Counted from the first letter of the stretch, positions 11,439 to 24,340 are shown. The stretch is DNA of 64,000 bases from Xylona heveae TC161 (GCF_001619985.1 NW_017264201.1:372001-436000), one strand, 5' to 3'. The notes: a model not told the origin generated them from the sequence alone. Translations and numbers: made by a program.

Positions 11439-12299
11439 ACATTCACTGTCAATTGGATTTATATTTTCCCCCTCATATTATGACCATGTGAGCTCTACTG
11501 CATAATGTATCCTGCTGTGTGGGGCGTTGTATTGCCTGGGTGCTAGTGAGACAAACGCGATGTCAAATTGCAGATGATGGGTTGCCGCGTTTGCTGCCAA
11601 AAATAAAAAAAAAAAAAAAAAAAAAACCGAAATTCTCCATTCTACGTCTTCATATCGAACTCCGCAGCATAGCTCTCCACGTTGAATCAACCTAGGGAAG
11701 GATCTTCGCCACACGGAATCGATAAAGATCGGAGTTTCCTGAAGTCCAGATAACTGCATTAACTACTAATAAAAAGGATGGCAACCTAGTCCGTCCATAT
11801 AAAAGAGAGAAGACGAGCATGGAGACCTATTACAGGAAATTTTCAGGAAATACACTAGAAACGACAGGTGACGATCAAGCAGAAATGAGTGCAATGGCTA
11901 AGGTCCGAATCTCCCTTTTCCAAGAGCATAAGGAAGCAGCCTCTCATGCGTAAAAATTAGTTCAATCCTCTTCCTTGTTCCACACATGAACGGGAGAGCT
12001 GACCCTAAAATAAATTCAGTCCATACTCGTGCGGCAAAGACAAAGTGTGGTGGATGCCAATAGGTATTATGAAAAGAGAATTCATGAGAATTACCACAAA
12101 TGAAATCTCGATAACGCAGCAACGAAAGCAAGATATATCGCTTGGACTCGGGCTCAAGAGCTGAGCATGTCAGGCGCAGGGCGGAAAAAAGCTCCCGGCT
12201 TATCGATGATCAGGAACAGGTTTCAGCACCACCCCTAATAGCAAGGACCAAAACATTTTGGCAACATGAGCGCGCTTGATATTAATATTACCAGCTGTT
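11439..12299. other. convergent intergenic region with long A tract
   Basis: The 860 bp lie between the 3' ends of PEX39 (+) and the PUF gene (-). They contain an almost pure A tract (about 11602-11627), a likely site of slippage or assembly error. Terminators or poly(A) sites for both genes must lie here. No coding signal was found. Confidence 0.5.
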
Positions 12300-15101
12300 T
12301 CAACGATAAGCCCCACCTAAACGATTGAAATGCCCATATCTGTTAGTTTGAGATCCGGCTGGGCCGGGTCTTGTTGCGAAAGCGGGATTGCAACAAAGCA
12401 TTCCGACTCGAGATCCAAATTTGGAACCACGCAGAGAAACCATATGCTTTCTGTAAGATCGTTAGCGACCTTTCCGGTTCCACAATTCAATAAATAGAAA
12501 CCATACCGGATATGTGTGGCTACAACCTCGCGATGCTGTGGATTCGCATGGGTCAAGATGTACTGTATCAGATAATTTCCGTACTGGTCACTTGCTACTG
12601 CGCAATGTTGTTAGTGAATGTTTGACCACGTCTCCTGGCCAGAATGGACCCACTGTCGACTAATGGGATGCGAGGACGCTCAGGGCGACCCTCGCATACA
12701 CGTTGGAGGTAGCGTTCCAAAAAATCAGGTCCCCCAATTTTAAGGCACTTTTCCACTACCTTTGAAGCAAACTGATCCATGCTGTATTCAGTAACGTAGC
12801 ATAGGACATGCTCGATCGCGCAGTTGCGGTCCGCCGGTGATCCATGCTCGCAGATATGTTGAATACACCAATTTCCAAACTGTCCGTGAGCCACTATATC
12901 AATATTTGCCAGTACCTCGTTGATACATGGTCGCTATCCTCGTCAGTATATCCATAGTGTCAACTTGGACTTATCCATACCTTATCTTCTTCTAGGCAAT
13001 TTTCAAAAATATTCTGGACCACTAGGCTACCTGTCTCTCCGAGAGCAACCTCATGCCACATGCCACGCAAAGCTTCATTGACATGCTTCATAATCTGAGG
13101 AGGCGGTCCGCTCCAACGAAGCTCGAACAATTTCTGCCAGACGTGACAGGCGTAACGATGAATCACGGTCTCCGGGATCCGACGAAGGAGTTCATGAACC
13201 ATGATCGCTTTGTATTCTTCTGGGACACAGTCGAAGGCCTTCTGAACCACATGGCAACCGAAGGCGTCCATGCTCAAATTGAGGGTGTTGCCTCGAATTG
13301 CGTTCGCGATTGCAATAACCTGTTCTGGAGTTCCATGCTCGAAGCAGCGTTGCACAAGAAAATTTCCGAATCTATTTATCATCAAAGGATAAGCTTGTGC
13401 AATTATGGCCTCTACTATTTCGAATCTTTGATCAACAGTGCCAATCTTAAGTTTCTGCTGTAAGAAAATTGAGGCCTGTTGATCGTTGTTGCACACAATT
13501 TTGTCAACAATATATTTCCAATTGCAGATGACATTGCGGTCGAGGAGCCGACGGTAGTTCAGGGGTTCCAACGGCGCGACATAGGTCTGACCAGGTGAGG
13601 AAGGTGTCTATGCTCTTGTCAATAACGCTAGGACGTGTCCAAAAATTTCGGGGCTCCTTACCTGTGCATTCCATGAACTGGATTGAATGTGAGATGCGTT
13701 GAAGTCAGGAGCTGTAGGCGACAATGGTGTACCGATTGGCCTTTGCTGGTACGCAACATGAGCTTGATACATACTTCCAGGCTGATATGGCGTACAAGGA
13801 GGGCTGATTCCATCATTGTTAGCTCCAATGTGATAAGCAGCCCAATCAGTATGACGTTGTGGCAATGAGAAGTTTGCTCGGCCATATTGACTCTGACTTT
13901 GGCGAATGTGATCTTGCCAGTATTGATTTCGACTAGTCATGAGGCGATTATCAGCGTTATAGGCGTTTATATATGGATCAGGCAATTGTCGTTGATGCTG
14001 CTCGGCAGTACTTAGGGCTTGTACTGATGTTGACACTGATTCTGCTTGGTTTGCCCAGCTTTGAACAGAGTCTTGGCTCCATTTTAGTAACGGATTGGCA
14101 TGGCGTGCCTCGGAGGTTGGGGAAATCGCAAAGACACATGCGTTCTTGTGGGGATTCGCCCATGCTTTCTGAGCATTGTTGTGTAATTCAGCGGATAAAG
14201 ATTCACTGGCATCTGAATGGCTGTCGTCGGGAAATGTCCACATGTTGTGCGTCCCTCCAGAAGGTTTTGTAGAAGCATTGAAGGCGGAGCGTAATTTGTT
14301 GAGTGTATATTCTGTTCCTTCTCCTTTGAGCTGGACGTCCACGTCTAAAGACGAACCCATAGCTTGTTCCAGGGTATGTTTTGTAATGCGGGTCTGAGAC
14401 AGCTCTTGATCCATCTTCGCAATTCTGTTTTTGGCAATCAGGAGCTCTTGTTTCAGACGAAGAAATTCCACAGCATCAACCGGTTGAGGATGCTCAGAAT
14501 TCGTGGTTGGGGGAACGTGATTTTCAGCAAAAGTATTTGCGGCCGGAGTGATTGTAACAGACCCATAGGAGGATCCTCCGTCGTGAGAATGCAGCGGGTT
14601 GTTGCTGCGGTCCTTTGATGTTAGAGCTTGTTTCTGCTTTTGAATAAGCTGCTGTTGTTCAGACAGCCTTGTAAGCAGTTGCTCAACCTTAGCCTGCTGC
14701 AACTTGACTGGAGACTGGGCCTGTGTATGATTTGTCTTCTGCTTCTGACACTGTTAGCACTTGTTTATCGTACATTTTATTGATCAAAATTAACCTTAGA
14801 AACTTCTGAACGAATACATGGTTGTGCTTGTTGATTAAGCAGCTTTGATGTGGTCAACGGTATTGTCCCATCGCCCACGGCCTCATTGCTTCTTTTAGTA
14901 GCCTTGGATGAACGTCAGGTTACGAAATTAACTTTGAGGCTAGACTCTGGTATGTACGGAGGGCCATTCACTTACAAGACTGTCTGATCTGCATCGAACG
15001 CTCGAAGCTTCATCGAGCTCTTTTTCGTCGTGAATATGGAATTGAGCAGGAGCCTTCGCCCCTCGAGTTTGGGATGAGACGGCGGATTGGAGCGTCGTCA
15101 T
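12300..15101 (-). CDS. Pumilio (PUF) family RNA-binding protein
   Basis: Seven exons: 15101-14976, 14902-14795, 14750-13662, 13586-12981, 12933-12654, 12597-12507 and 12450-12300, giving 816 residues with all splice phases consistent. The N-terminal 440 residues are Gln/Ser/Asn-rich, with a coiled coil near residues 95-125 (VEQLLTRLSEQQQLIQKQKQ). From about residue 445 to 790 run the Pumilio repeats, e.g. NRFGNFLVQRCFEHGTPEQV, MDAFGCHVVQKAFD, HRYACHVWQKLFE, GETGSLVVQNIFEN, GQFGNWCIQHICEHG, MDQFASKVVEKCLK, DQYGNYLIQYILTHA and GSKFGSRV. These helical repeats bind 3' UTR sequences and usually promote deadenylation or decay. The long N-terminal region and repeat spacing differ from canonical eight-repeat Puf3 proteins and recall the less-studied fungal Puf1/Puf2-like class; target specificity cannot be told by eye. 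It is convergent with PEX39. Confidence 0.93.
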
Positions 15102-15647
15102 TTTGTCCTGTCGACCAATTCTCGAGGCACTAAGCCGAAAAATAAGAGACGTACACGCTATTGGGTAGCAGCTCACTTGTAGGCAAGAAGATGGAGATGA
15201 GACGCGTATCGGGGCTATGATGCTTGGATGGCAATCACAAATAGAGAAACTTGAGCAGTGTGAAACATTGAAACAGCATCAAAACAGAGCTCTCAGCAAG
15301 GCCGAACAAAACACTGTGGGTGCGAGACGTGGTAGAGACAAAGTGTTGGATGCAATGGTGAAGTGCCAAGTTGGGAAGGGTCCTCGCGCCCAACTGTCAG
15401 ACGTGACTTCCAAAAGCAATTTTAAGACAATAGGTTGGTAAATATGATATAGGAGCTGCCTACTTGAACCAAAACGCGTAACCGAGACATTTAGCAGTTC
15501 TTAACACGGCACTCCAGGGAATTGTATTCACTACCACTTCAAGTGTACTTGGTAGTCCAAGAAAAGTGAAAGAATACCTTCCAACGCAAGTTTTATTCCC
15601 ACCCAGGAAATATCGGATTCTCAAACCCGAACGTAATTTTTTAAGCT
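15102..15647. other. intergenic: PUF upstream region
   Basis: The 546 bp between the PUF start codon and the 3' end of the hydrolase gene, both on the minus strand. No supported gene; a plus-strand open frame at 15217-15441 has no recognisable features. Confidence 0.45.
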
Positions 15648-18633
15648 TCACTTAAAGTAGGATTCAGTTGATATTTCCCACTCATTACCAAAGAAACCCG
15701 CAGCCAAGATGCCATCCAAGCCGTTGTAAGAGCACTCCCTGCTCAAGAAGATGAAATCTGGTTGTCCGACGCCGGTCAGAGTCGGGAAGAGACGAGAGGC
15801 GCGGCGGAGACCATCTTCGTCGAAGCCCCAGATGACGAGCTCGAGAGTATCATTCCCTGAAGGCAACAGGAATATAGCGCCCATGCCTTCCTCCAAGAGG
15901 TACATGATTTCTCTTTTTTCGAACTGTATCGAAAAGTATTTCCCCTCTCTAAGTCTTAATGGATAAGTGTTTAGTTTAGGAAACCTATCAACACCCATCG
16001 CCACGCGAATCAAGTTCCCATTCTCGGTCCAGGTTTCGAAACCAAACTCTCCCAACTCCGTGTCCGCTCCAAAATACTGGAACAAATTACGAGATATTTG
16101 CAAACCAATCTTATAAGTAGTCGGGCTATGAGAACTAATTCTGAAGCGTTGTCTTGCCCTCATAATGGCATGGAGCCCCCCCATTTGGCGGGGCCGCCTC
16201 TCTCTGGACGTCCAATTTGGGGAGCAAGAGAACTTAAAGGAATCAGCAGATCATACGAGCGGAATGGGATAGAACCAATACCGTCCATGGACTATTGTCC
16301 TTTCTCAAAAACCAAAGATAAGAATCCCCTCCATCTCCGCATAGACCGGTATTTATATGCAGGCTCTGATCGTCAATAATAAATTCAGCTTCCTCGAGGC
16401 CGGAGCCTTTTGGAGTAAATCGGAAACGCCGAATATTGGTTGTGCGAATTATCAAAAGCTGATCGACAAGACGAAGATCAACTTTAATATGACCGAATTT
16501 CCCAATGGTCTGCAACTGTTCAACCCGGAAGCCGTGCCTCGATCCCATGTCTCCTGGATCAGCCACAGTTATGGAGAAGTTACCCGGTGAAAGATGCGAG
16601 GTGTGCGAGGGGTGAAGATAGTGTTGGTAGAATTCTTTGAGAGCTGGTGTTGTCATAATACCTTCAAACCAATGACCCTCCCTCGAAAGTTCGATGTAAG
16701 ATGAAAACCAGCGGTGTTCTTCCAAAAGCTGTCGCATAAGTCGCGAATGATAGGCAGGCACATTATCATCCTGGCCTCCATGTTGTTGCATGATCGGGAT
16801 ACCCTTGAGATTTGCTAGTAATCGCTCATGTTTGTAACTGCTCAGAGCCGATGAGATCAAAGCCATAAGGCGGGGATCTGCAGCATGCCAAAATTGATAT
16901 GGTACATAGTCTGGGACCGTCATCATCTACTCATGTTATGCTTAAATATGCTATTGAGTGTCTTACTTTCAATCGACGTATATCCCGATAGTGGTGCAGC
17001 AGCAACAATATTGTCGGGTCGATGTGTCAGCACATGCCAAGTTCCTTGACCTTCTGCGGTCAGATATATTATGCCCTTGAGGTTGCAATACCTGGAGGAG
17101 CTCACCTCCATTTGAATGTCCATTAACTAGCCATCTCGAGACATCAACCCCAGATCCGTTCCAACTAACTGAAACTATCCAAGAAGACAAAGCACCAATC
17201 GCGGCTTCAGCGTCCGCCAATCCCCAGGCGTCTGGTCACAGTTAGCGAAAATTAGATCCTTCGTGGCAGTCCTTACGCCAATCATCACCGCTCCAAGTGG
17301 TGACTCCTGAAGGCATCACAAGCCAGGCGCAAATGTCTGATAAATTGTCAAAAACGTGAGAGAACTCGGATTTCGCGATATCTACCCCTGCTCCATGTAA
17401 GCTGAGTATGAGTGGTAAAGACGCTGATCGTCTCTGTGAACAGTTCAACTGATAGTTCGGTGCTCGAACAATGGCATATGATACTATCCCAGAGGGATGA
17501 GAGAACGTAATTCGATGAGGATCTAGCCGAGAAATATGAGAAAGCTTGTGAGTGATCGGCGACGACTTTAGTATCGCCCGTTCAGATCCTTTCAGATATG
17601 CTATTCGAAAAGAAAGATCCTTTTCGAGGGGCCCATTGAAATGTATTTCAAATGCCAGAGGTCTGGATTGTCCCGGCGCCAGTCGGAAGGGCGATCTTTC
17701 ACGTAGTGATATTTGCAGTGAGCTCTTGTGGACATTAGTCAAAACAAAATTGCTTGTGAAAAGCTTCTCAGGCACCCACGGTCATAGATTCGACACACTG
17801 AACAGTGAGCCAGTATGGACTTTCGTTTCGTAAAGTAACCGAAACTAAATGGCTTGATAATTTATCGTCAACTACATCTGGTGCTAGAAGATGATCTGCC
17901 ACCACGGCTAGGTCACCAGCAGAAATTTCGGCGTCGAGAATTAGGGTCATTGTAGGGTTGCTGATTCCGCCCATCAACCGAACGTCATAAATTAATCGCA
18001 CGTCAATCCGATGGGGACCAGGATTGAGCGATAAAACAATCGGTGCTCGTTCGTAGCCGTAATAATCCCCGCCGAAATAATGTTCATCATCGACCCAGAG
18101 CTCGAGAATATTCTGAATATTTAGAATAACAAATTCCCGACTTTGTGAATGGACATTCAGCGTGCCGCGAGCCCATGCCTGATACTGATGAGCCGCCCAA
18201 CCGTAAACATTTTGTAGCAATATCCAGTCCACGTTTGGGAATCCAATATGAGAAATGACACGCAATTTGATTGGATCGTCAATGATACAGACTGCAGAGA
18301 AATTGAACCAACTTGTTGTGCCATTGTATGCCAGCGAACTGCGGAATTTCCTTTCCTTCTTGTAAGATAGAGAGCGGAATCCTCCGTAGAGCTCCAAAGG
18401 ATCGGCGCCCCAGGAGGCTTCTGTGAACAATACGAATCAGATTCTATGACTAGCGCAAACACATCAGTTTCCTTGCCTCTTGTGCCTATCTGAAACGGTC
18501 CAAGGACCTGCCATTCCGCTGAAAAACTTAAATCAGTTGATTGGGGAAGTGGTAGTATCTGTTCAATAGAAGCGTTGCAAAAACATGCATGAAAGCAAGA
18601 CAAAAAAGTAATAAGCAGCTGTAAGCATATCAT
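15648..18633 (-). CDS. secreted alpha/beta-hydrolase, prolyl-oligopeptidase-like, with apparent frameshift
   Basis: Exons: 18633-18477, 18420-17277, 17231-17106, 17050-16967, 16910-16282 and 16232-15648, about 908 residues. It begins with a signal peptide (MICLQLLITFLSCFHACFC). The first half is beta-rich, with WGADPLELYGGF. The hydrolase part carries LILSLHGAG (about 388), the nucleophile motif GHSNGG (Ser about 472), QHGGQDDNVP (Asp about 550) and REGHWFEG (His about 583): a complete Ser-Asp-His set. Fungal relatives are annotated as S9-like; substrate is unknown. Intron 1 appears to be GC-AG (GCAAGG donor), chosen because it restores the TREASWGADPLE reading. Exon 2 changes frame by one base near 17762-17775, where ...VESMTV meets PEKLFTSNF; total exon length is one base over a multiple of three. 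This may be a sequencing error in a GGG run or a real lesion. Intron 5 (16281-16233) is the least certain. Confidence 0.72.
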
Positions 18634-19193
18634 AATTACGCATGGAATCCAACAGCTCCTAGAACATTGACTATTCGTACAGTCATATTCCTTCCATGAG
18701 AATCAAATGACCCAACTAATGGTCAATGTCATAGCTTCTCAAGGCGTCCAGGATAGTGTAGGTCGGAGTCTGTGGTGTTACCCGGCTGGAAGCGATTACC
18801 ATACCTTGGCCCCTTGGAACGAGGGGAGGTCGGATGCGATGTGTAAAAGTTTTTGAATATTAGATAACCTTGCGCTCTAGGAATTTCAAATAGGGGAGCA
18901 ACAAACCAGGGTTATACGATTGCACTGAGAGCCAATATTGTAGCCGGTCCTTTACTCTGTTGCTATAATTTGTTGCTGAATGCAACAATACTACACCGAC
19001 TACACCGAACAACCTCCATCACTGCCGTTGGCAAGCACCGCATTTCCAGCTCGAACCGTTTCCACAAACTATACATTCCAGAAAAACAAATTGCGCACTC
19101 TACCAACACTTGGTTTCCATGGCTTCCGTCGACCTGGATTATACATAGCGATATAATATCACCCTCCGTTTTGCTTCAGAAGGGCGACTGACG
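18634..19193. promoter_or_regulatory. divergent promoter region, hydrolase / SLY41
   Basis: The 560 bp between divergent start codons must carry promoters for both genes. AT-rich patches occur near 18850-18880 and 18955-18975. No specific operator is recognised. Confidence 0.4.
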
Positions 19194-20948
19194 ATGACCT
19201 CTCTCGCGATTGAACAGCGCGCTTCAACTTCGGAAAGACCATTGGCCTTTCAGCCTTCCGATAATATAATTATACCTGTTGGCACCTCTGAGACGCTCTC
19301 TTCTTTCCCTCAATTAGATGTTAAGCAGACTTCATTCCCATCCGACACAGACGTAGAGTCTTTCAAGAATGATGGACAGGCGGACCTCTGGCAAACTCGC
19401 AAAGACAATTTTATGCGCTGGAACGAAGAGGGACATCGAGCAGTCGGCGGGCATGGCAGACAGAAAAGTCTGAGCGATGCCCTTAAAACAATTCGCACGC
19501 GGCGGGGCAGCGTGAGCGCCAACGCACACGAAATTGCGGATGCGCTCAAGGCCCCTGTGTCGCCTCGATTGATTGTAGGACATATCTTTAGGCAATATCG
19601 AGCACAATTTGGAATAAAACTTGCTGACTACATATAGTTCCTCTGCCTCGTTTGGTACCTTAGTTCTGCGCTTACGAACACTTCTTCGAAATCGATTCTG
19701 AACGCATTCGCGCAGCCGATTACCCTGACGCTTGTGCAATTCGGATTTGTCTCGTCATGGTGTGTTTTCCTAGCTTATGTCGCGCATCTAAACCCGAGCT
19801 TGAGGAACGTAATTCCAGCGCTGCGCCATGGGCTCCGTTATCCCAGCAAGGATGTCATCCTGACAACGCTACCTCTTGCAGCCTTTCAGGTCGGGGGCCA
19901 TATTCTAAGCGCGAATGCGACATCGAAAATTCCCGTATCATTGGTGCACACTATAAAGGGGCTTTCTCCTCTCTTCACAGTCTTGGCTTACAGGGTTCTC
20001 TTCAAGGTGCACTACGCTACGTCCACGTATCTTTCGCTCTTTCCCCTCACGCTTGGAGTAATGTTAGCATGTTCTGCCGAATTCTCTGGAAACTTCGGAG
20101 GAGTTCTATGTGCATTTGGCGGTGCGATCATATTCGTGACCCAAAATATTTTCTCCAAAAAGCTTTTCAATGAGGCGGCCAGGGCCGAGGCCGATGGCCA
20201 AAGACAAAAGAGCAGAAAATTGGATAAGCTCAACCTGTTGTGTTACTCTTCCGGCCTTGCTTTCGTCCTAACATTCCCATTATGGCTATGGACCGAGGGC
20301 TTTTCCTTGCTGGTGGACTTCTTTCATGATGGTGCTTTAGCATTATCCAAGAATAGTGATGCTCTGGGTCCATCCAGGCTCGCCGCCGAGTTTTTCTTCA
20401 ACGGAACGTTTCATTTTGGACAGAACATCATAGCATTCGTTCTTTTGTCCGCTGTGTCCCCTGTGACTTATTCCGTCGCAAGTCTCGTGAAGCGAATATT
20501 CGTCATTGTTGTCGCAATAGTCTGGTTCGGCAACAAGACGACTATTATACAAGCTGTTGGAATATCTCTCACATTCATCGGGCTATACCTTTATGACCGC
20601 TCCAGTGATGCGACAAAGGGCCGTCGCCGGGCGCAATCAACTCAGCGAAGAGTAGAGGGTCCTCTTTTGCCGCTCACCAAAGACCGCAAAGGCAGAGATG
20701 GTGAGCCAACAATGGAATCAGGGCAAGCTACTTCCTCAGGACAGCTTTTTGGCAGTCCACACGCTTTTTCTGGTGTCAACGGAGATGGGAAGAAGCTGGA
20801 TGGAGCTGGCCCGGGACGAGCACGGGCTTCGAGCAATGCTGCGAGTTGGTTGCCTCCAGGTACGAGGCAGGAGCAGACCTGGAAACCAGAAGATACCATT
20901 GCACCAAGGGCAGACCCGGCGCCCTGGACAGATACTACAGTTGCGTGA
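19194..20948 (+). CDS. SLY41: Sly41-like triose-phosphate-transporter-family protein
   Basis: Two exons, 19194-19574 and 19638-20948, encode 563 residues; the intron has a GTAGGA donor and ATATAG acceptor, phase 0. The N-terminal cytosolic region (about 1-125) contains NFMRWNEEGHRAVGGHGRQK and SLSDALKTIRTRRGSVSANA, conserved in fungal Sly41 relatives. About ten membrane segments of the drug/metabolite (TPT/EamA) fold follow, with LVWYLSSALTNTSSKSILN at the first, the core TTLPLAAFQVGGHILSANAT then IPVSLVHTIKGLSPLFTVLA, and VKRIFVIVVAIVWFGNKTT near the last. The 110-residue tail is polar and variable. Yeast Sly41 acts in the ER/early secretory pathway; its transported substrate is not established from sequence. 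It is divergent from the hydrolase gene. Confidence 0.85.
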
Positions 20949-21607
20949 AGGCATGCCACGGCGTTTTGTTGGGGCAAATAACATAGATTTATATTCCTTG
21001 TAATAGTATTGATATCTAGAAAGTTGCGTTCAAAGTATAGGCAGCATATTTAAGGAGATTGTCCCGTGTTGGTTCGGTAAATGGTGATTACTGACCAGGA
21101 GTGGGATTGGGTGGATGTAGAACCGTCGGTAAAGAACTAAAACCTCATGGAGCTTCACAGTTGTGAGAGCTCTGGTTGGCTCCAGTAACGGCCCCTGGAG
21201 ATATTTCCGTGCTCTTGGGCGCGTAGCAGAGGAAGGTGAGGTGGTGCTCGCAGGGAGCTGCCAGACCAACCTACAATAATCGCGCCCGTGGATGAGTATG
21301 TGGAAAAAAAAAAAAAAAAAGAGAAAAAAGTTTTGAGCGAAACAGGGGTAAATATACCTCTGGGCAATCAGTGCTAAAACTTTCGCTTACACCCGTATGG
21401 CAACGCCAAATCAGCGTGAGCCCATATTTACCTTAGTCAGCCCCTTTCCTTAGCCGGATACCCCAGAACTGGGGAAAGCATTCAACAAACGCTCGGGCCG
21501 AACTAACTCTCCGCAGCAGTTGGTCGTGCTGCTCAACGACCTCACCGTCAAAACAAGAACATTGCTAAAATTTGATTGAGGACTCTTTCCATCACTGCGT
21601 CGAAGAT
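20949..21607. other. intergenic: SLY41 3' region and NUO78 promoter
   Basis: The 660 bp between two plus-strand genes contain an A-rich tract at about 21304-21330 (a run of A, then GAGAAAAAAG). CT-rich sequence lies just upstream of the NUO78 start (about 21434-21460). No gene seen. Confidence 0.45.
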
Positions 21608-24340
21608 ATGTTGAGATGTCAGCTGCTTGGCGCAGGCAGGAGGCGCTGCCTGCCTCTGTCGAAGCGCGCCGCACGAGCTTTCGCCACCTCGCACCCCAAA
21701 AATGCGGAGGTGGAGCTCACGATAGGTGGGTCATGCTTCAGGCTTAGCCCTTAATCAATCAACCTTACCAGCATCGCCAAAGTCACCATAGAGAAGGGAA
21801 AGTCTGCAGTGCTGGCGCTAATTTACCAATATAGATGGGAAAAAGGTTTCTATTGAAGGTACCTGATCGTTTATCAAGAACAAACATATAGGTATGTATT
21901 GCTAAACAGTCTCTAGCTGGATCTGCTCTTATCCAGGCCTGCGAGAAGGCCGGGGTTGTCGTGCCTAGGTAAGTTATACAATTAGATTTAGGAGGCTGAT
22001 GCTAATTGAGGCTCTAGATACTGCTATCATGAGTGAGTCGGTGTTGATCATTAAGATAAGTGGAATATACTAACACTACATGACAAAGAAAATTAATGAT
22101 CGCTGGAAATTGTCAGTCTGCAACAACCACCCCATCAATTGACTTGTTTTAATTTTTCTAGGTCGAATGTGCTTAGTTGAAGTTGAGAAAGCACCAAAGC
22201 CAGTCGCATCTTGTGCGTGGCCAGTCCAGCCTGGCATGGTCGTCAAGACAGATTCTCCGCTCACACACAAAGCTCGAGAGGGAGTGATGGAATTTCTTTT
22301 GGCTGTATGAGACCTTTCAAAAAGCTTTGGTATCACATACTAACTTTTTCCAGAATCACCCCCTGGACTGCCGTACGAGCTCTACCTTTTTACCGGAGGG
22401 TATCAAGCTGACGCAGAACAGCAATTTGCGACCAAGGCGGCGAATGCGATTTGCAAGACCAGTCTATGCGCTATGGAGCGGACCGGGGCCGCTTCCATGA
22501 AATTTCCGGAAAACGTGGGGTAGAGGATAAAAATATAGGACCGTTGATCAAGGTAAGATTTCCACGAGGCTGGATACATAAAAGATTCGAGCTGATGTAA
22601 TTAGACTTCAATGAATCGGTGCATTCATTGTACGCGATGCGTTCGTTTTGCTAACGATGTTGCGGGAGCCCCCGAACTCGGTTCTACAGGCCGAGGAAAT
22701 GATTTACAGATTGGGACCTACCTCGAGCGCAATCTCGATTCAGAAATGTCGGGTAACGTCATTGATTTGTGCCCGGTAGGAGCCTTGACATCAAAGCCGT
22801 ACGCATTCCGCGCACGGCCGTGGGAGTTGCAACATTCAGAGTCGATTGATATACTTGACGCTTTGGGATCAAATATACGAATCGATTCACGTGGAATGGA
22901 AGTCATGAGGATATTGCCGAGACTCAACGATGATATCAATGAAGAATGGATCAATGACAAATCTAGATTTGCTTGTGATGGTTTGAAGACACAAAGACTT
23001 ACCACCCCTCTTATTCGGCGGGAGAACAAATTTCAACCCGCGACGTGGGAGCAAGCTCTCATGGAGATTTCAGCAGCTTATCAGAATATAGCGCCGAGCG
23101 GAAATGAGTTTCAGGCTATTGCGGGGCATTTGACCGAAGTCGAGTCATTGGTTGCCATGAAAGATCTCGCCAATCGACTCGGTTCGGAAAATCTTACGCT
23201 CGATCAACCGCAGGGAGCACAACCCGTTGCGCATGGTATTGATGTACGTTCAAACTATCTTTTCAATTCTAAAATATGGGGCGTTGAAGAGGCGGACTTT
23301 ATTTTGCTTATCGGCACCAATCCCCGTCACGAGGCTGCTGGTCTCAACGCTAGGATACGTAAACAATGGTTGAGATCCGAACTTGAGGTCGGCTTGATTG
23401 GAGAGGATTTCGACAGTACATTTGAATATGAGCACCTAGGCAGCGATCTGTCGTCTTTGAAGAAGTCGCTCGCTGGATCATTTGGGAAAAAATTGCAGAC
23501 TGCAAAGCGGCCAATGATAATTGTGGGGAGCGGCGCTGTTGAGCATCCAGATGCCAAAGCTGTCTTTGAAACAGTGGGGAGTTTCGTTGATAAACATAGC
23601 GCGAATTTTTTGACTCCGGAGTGGAATGGGTATAATGTGCTGCAACGTGCAGCATCCCGGGCCGGAGCCTATGAGGTCGGGTTTACGACGCCGTCTCCGG
23701 CCATCTCTGCTACACAATCCAAATTCATCTGGCTGCTTGGTGCGGATGAGGTCAGCGAAGAGGAGATTCCTCGGGAAGCATTCGTCATTTATCAAGGCCA
23801 TCATGGGGACCGTGGAGCACAACTTGCGAATGTAATCTTACCCGGCGCTGCCTATACGGAAAAGTCTGCAACATATGTCAACACAGAAGGTCGTGTGCAG
23901 ATGACTCGAGCTGCTACGTCCCTTGCTGGTGCTGCGCGGGAAGATTGGAAAATAATTCGAGCAGCAAGTGAATACTTGGGCGTCGGTCTCCCTTATGACG
24001 ACGTCGAAGCGCTCCGCGACCGCATGGAGGAAATTTCGCCGATCTTTAGACGATATGATATTGTGGAACCTGTATCCCTCAGTTCACTCGGCAAGGCCCA
24101 GCTTGTGGACCAGAACAAAGGCTTAAGATCCTCCTCCCAAGCTTTTAAGAAGGCTATTGAAAATTTTTATTTCACTGATGTTATCTCACGAAGGTATGTT
24201 CATCCAACAGGGTGATGGGCTGCTCTGACATTACTAGTTCACCAACTATGGCCCGTTGTTCCGCAGCCAAAGCAACAGGTAACCCACAAACAAATTTCAT
24301 GGCTCCAGGAGAGCCTCAACCCCAAGTGTCTTATGGATGA
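21608..24340 (+). CDS. nuo-78: NADH:ubiquinone oxidoreductase 78 kDa subunit (NDUFS1/NuoG)
   Basis: Ten exons: 21608-21725, 21835-21858, 21917-21968, 22018-22032, 22089-22111, 22162-22307, 22354-22372, 22422-22552, 22605-24193 and 24238-24340, giving 739 residues with all phases matching. An Arg/Ala-rich mitochondrial presequence ([20 protein letters not shown]) is followed by the [2Fe-2S] ferredoxin-like domain ([20 protein letters not shown]), the His/Cys [4Fe-4S] ligands ([18 protein letters not shown]) and a second [4Fe-4S] site (RCIHCTRC with [10 protein letters not shown]). A molybdopterin-oxidoreductase-like domain without cofactor fills the rest. It is the largest peripheral-arm subunit of complex I and carries clusters N1b, N4 and N5. 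Length matches the Neurospora protein. Exons 2, 4, 5 and 7 are microexons of 24, 15, 23 and 19 nt. It is convergent with mS33. Confidence 0.98.

Noticed and set aside
11601-11630. Long A tract as a retroposon poly(A) tail
   Set aside because: No retroposon body, target duplication or coding remnant lies next to it; it is better seen as a simple tract between convergent genes.
15217-15441. 74-codon plus-strand frame between PUF and the hydrolase gene
   Set aside because: Gln/Lys-rich but with no upstream or downstream exon and no recognised feature; it lies in the PUF promoter.
16165-16190. A second frameshift in the hydrolase gene at the run of seven C
   Set aside because: A frame giving LAPQIGRPERGGPAKWGG looks attractive and would need one extra base here, but a phase-0 intron (16281-16233) keeps the gene in frame without it. 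Left as an alternative only.
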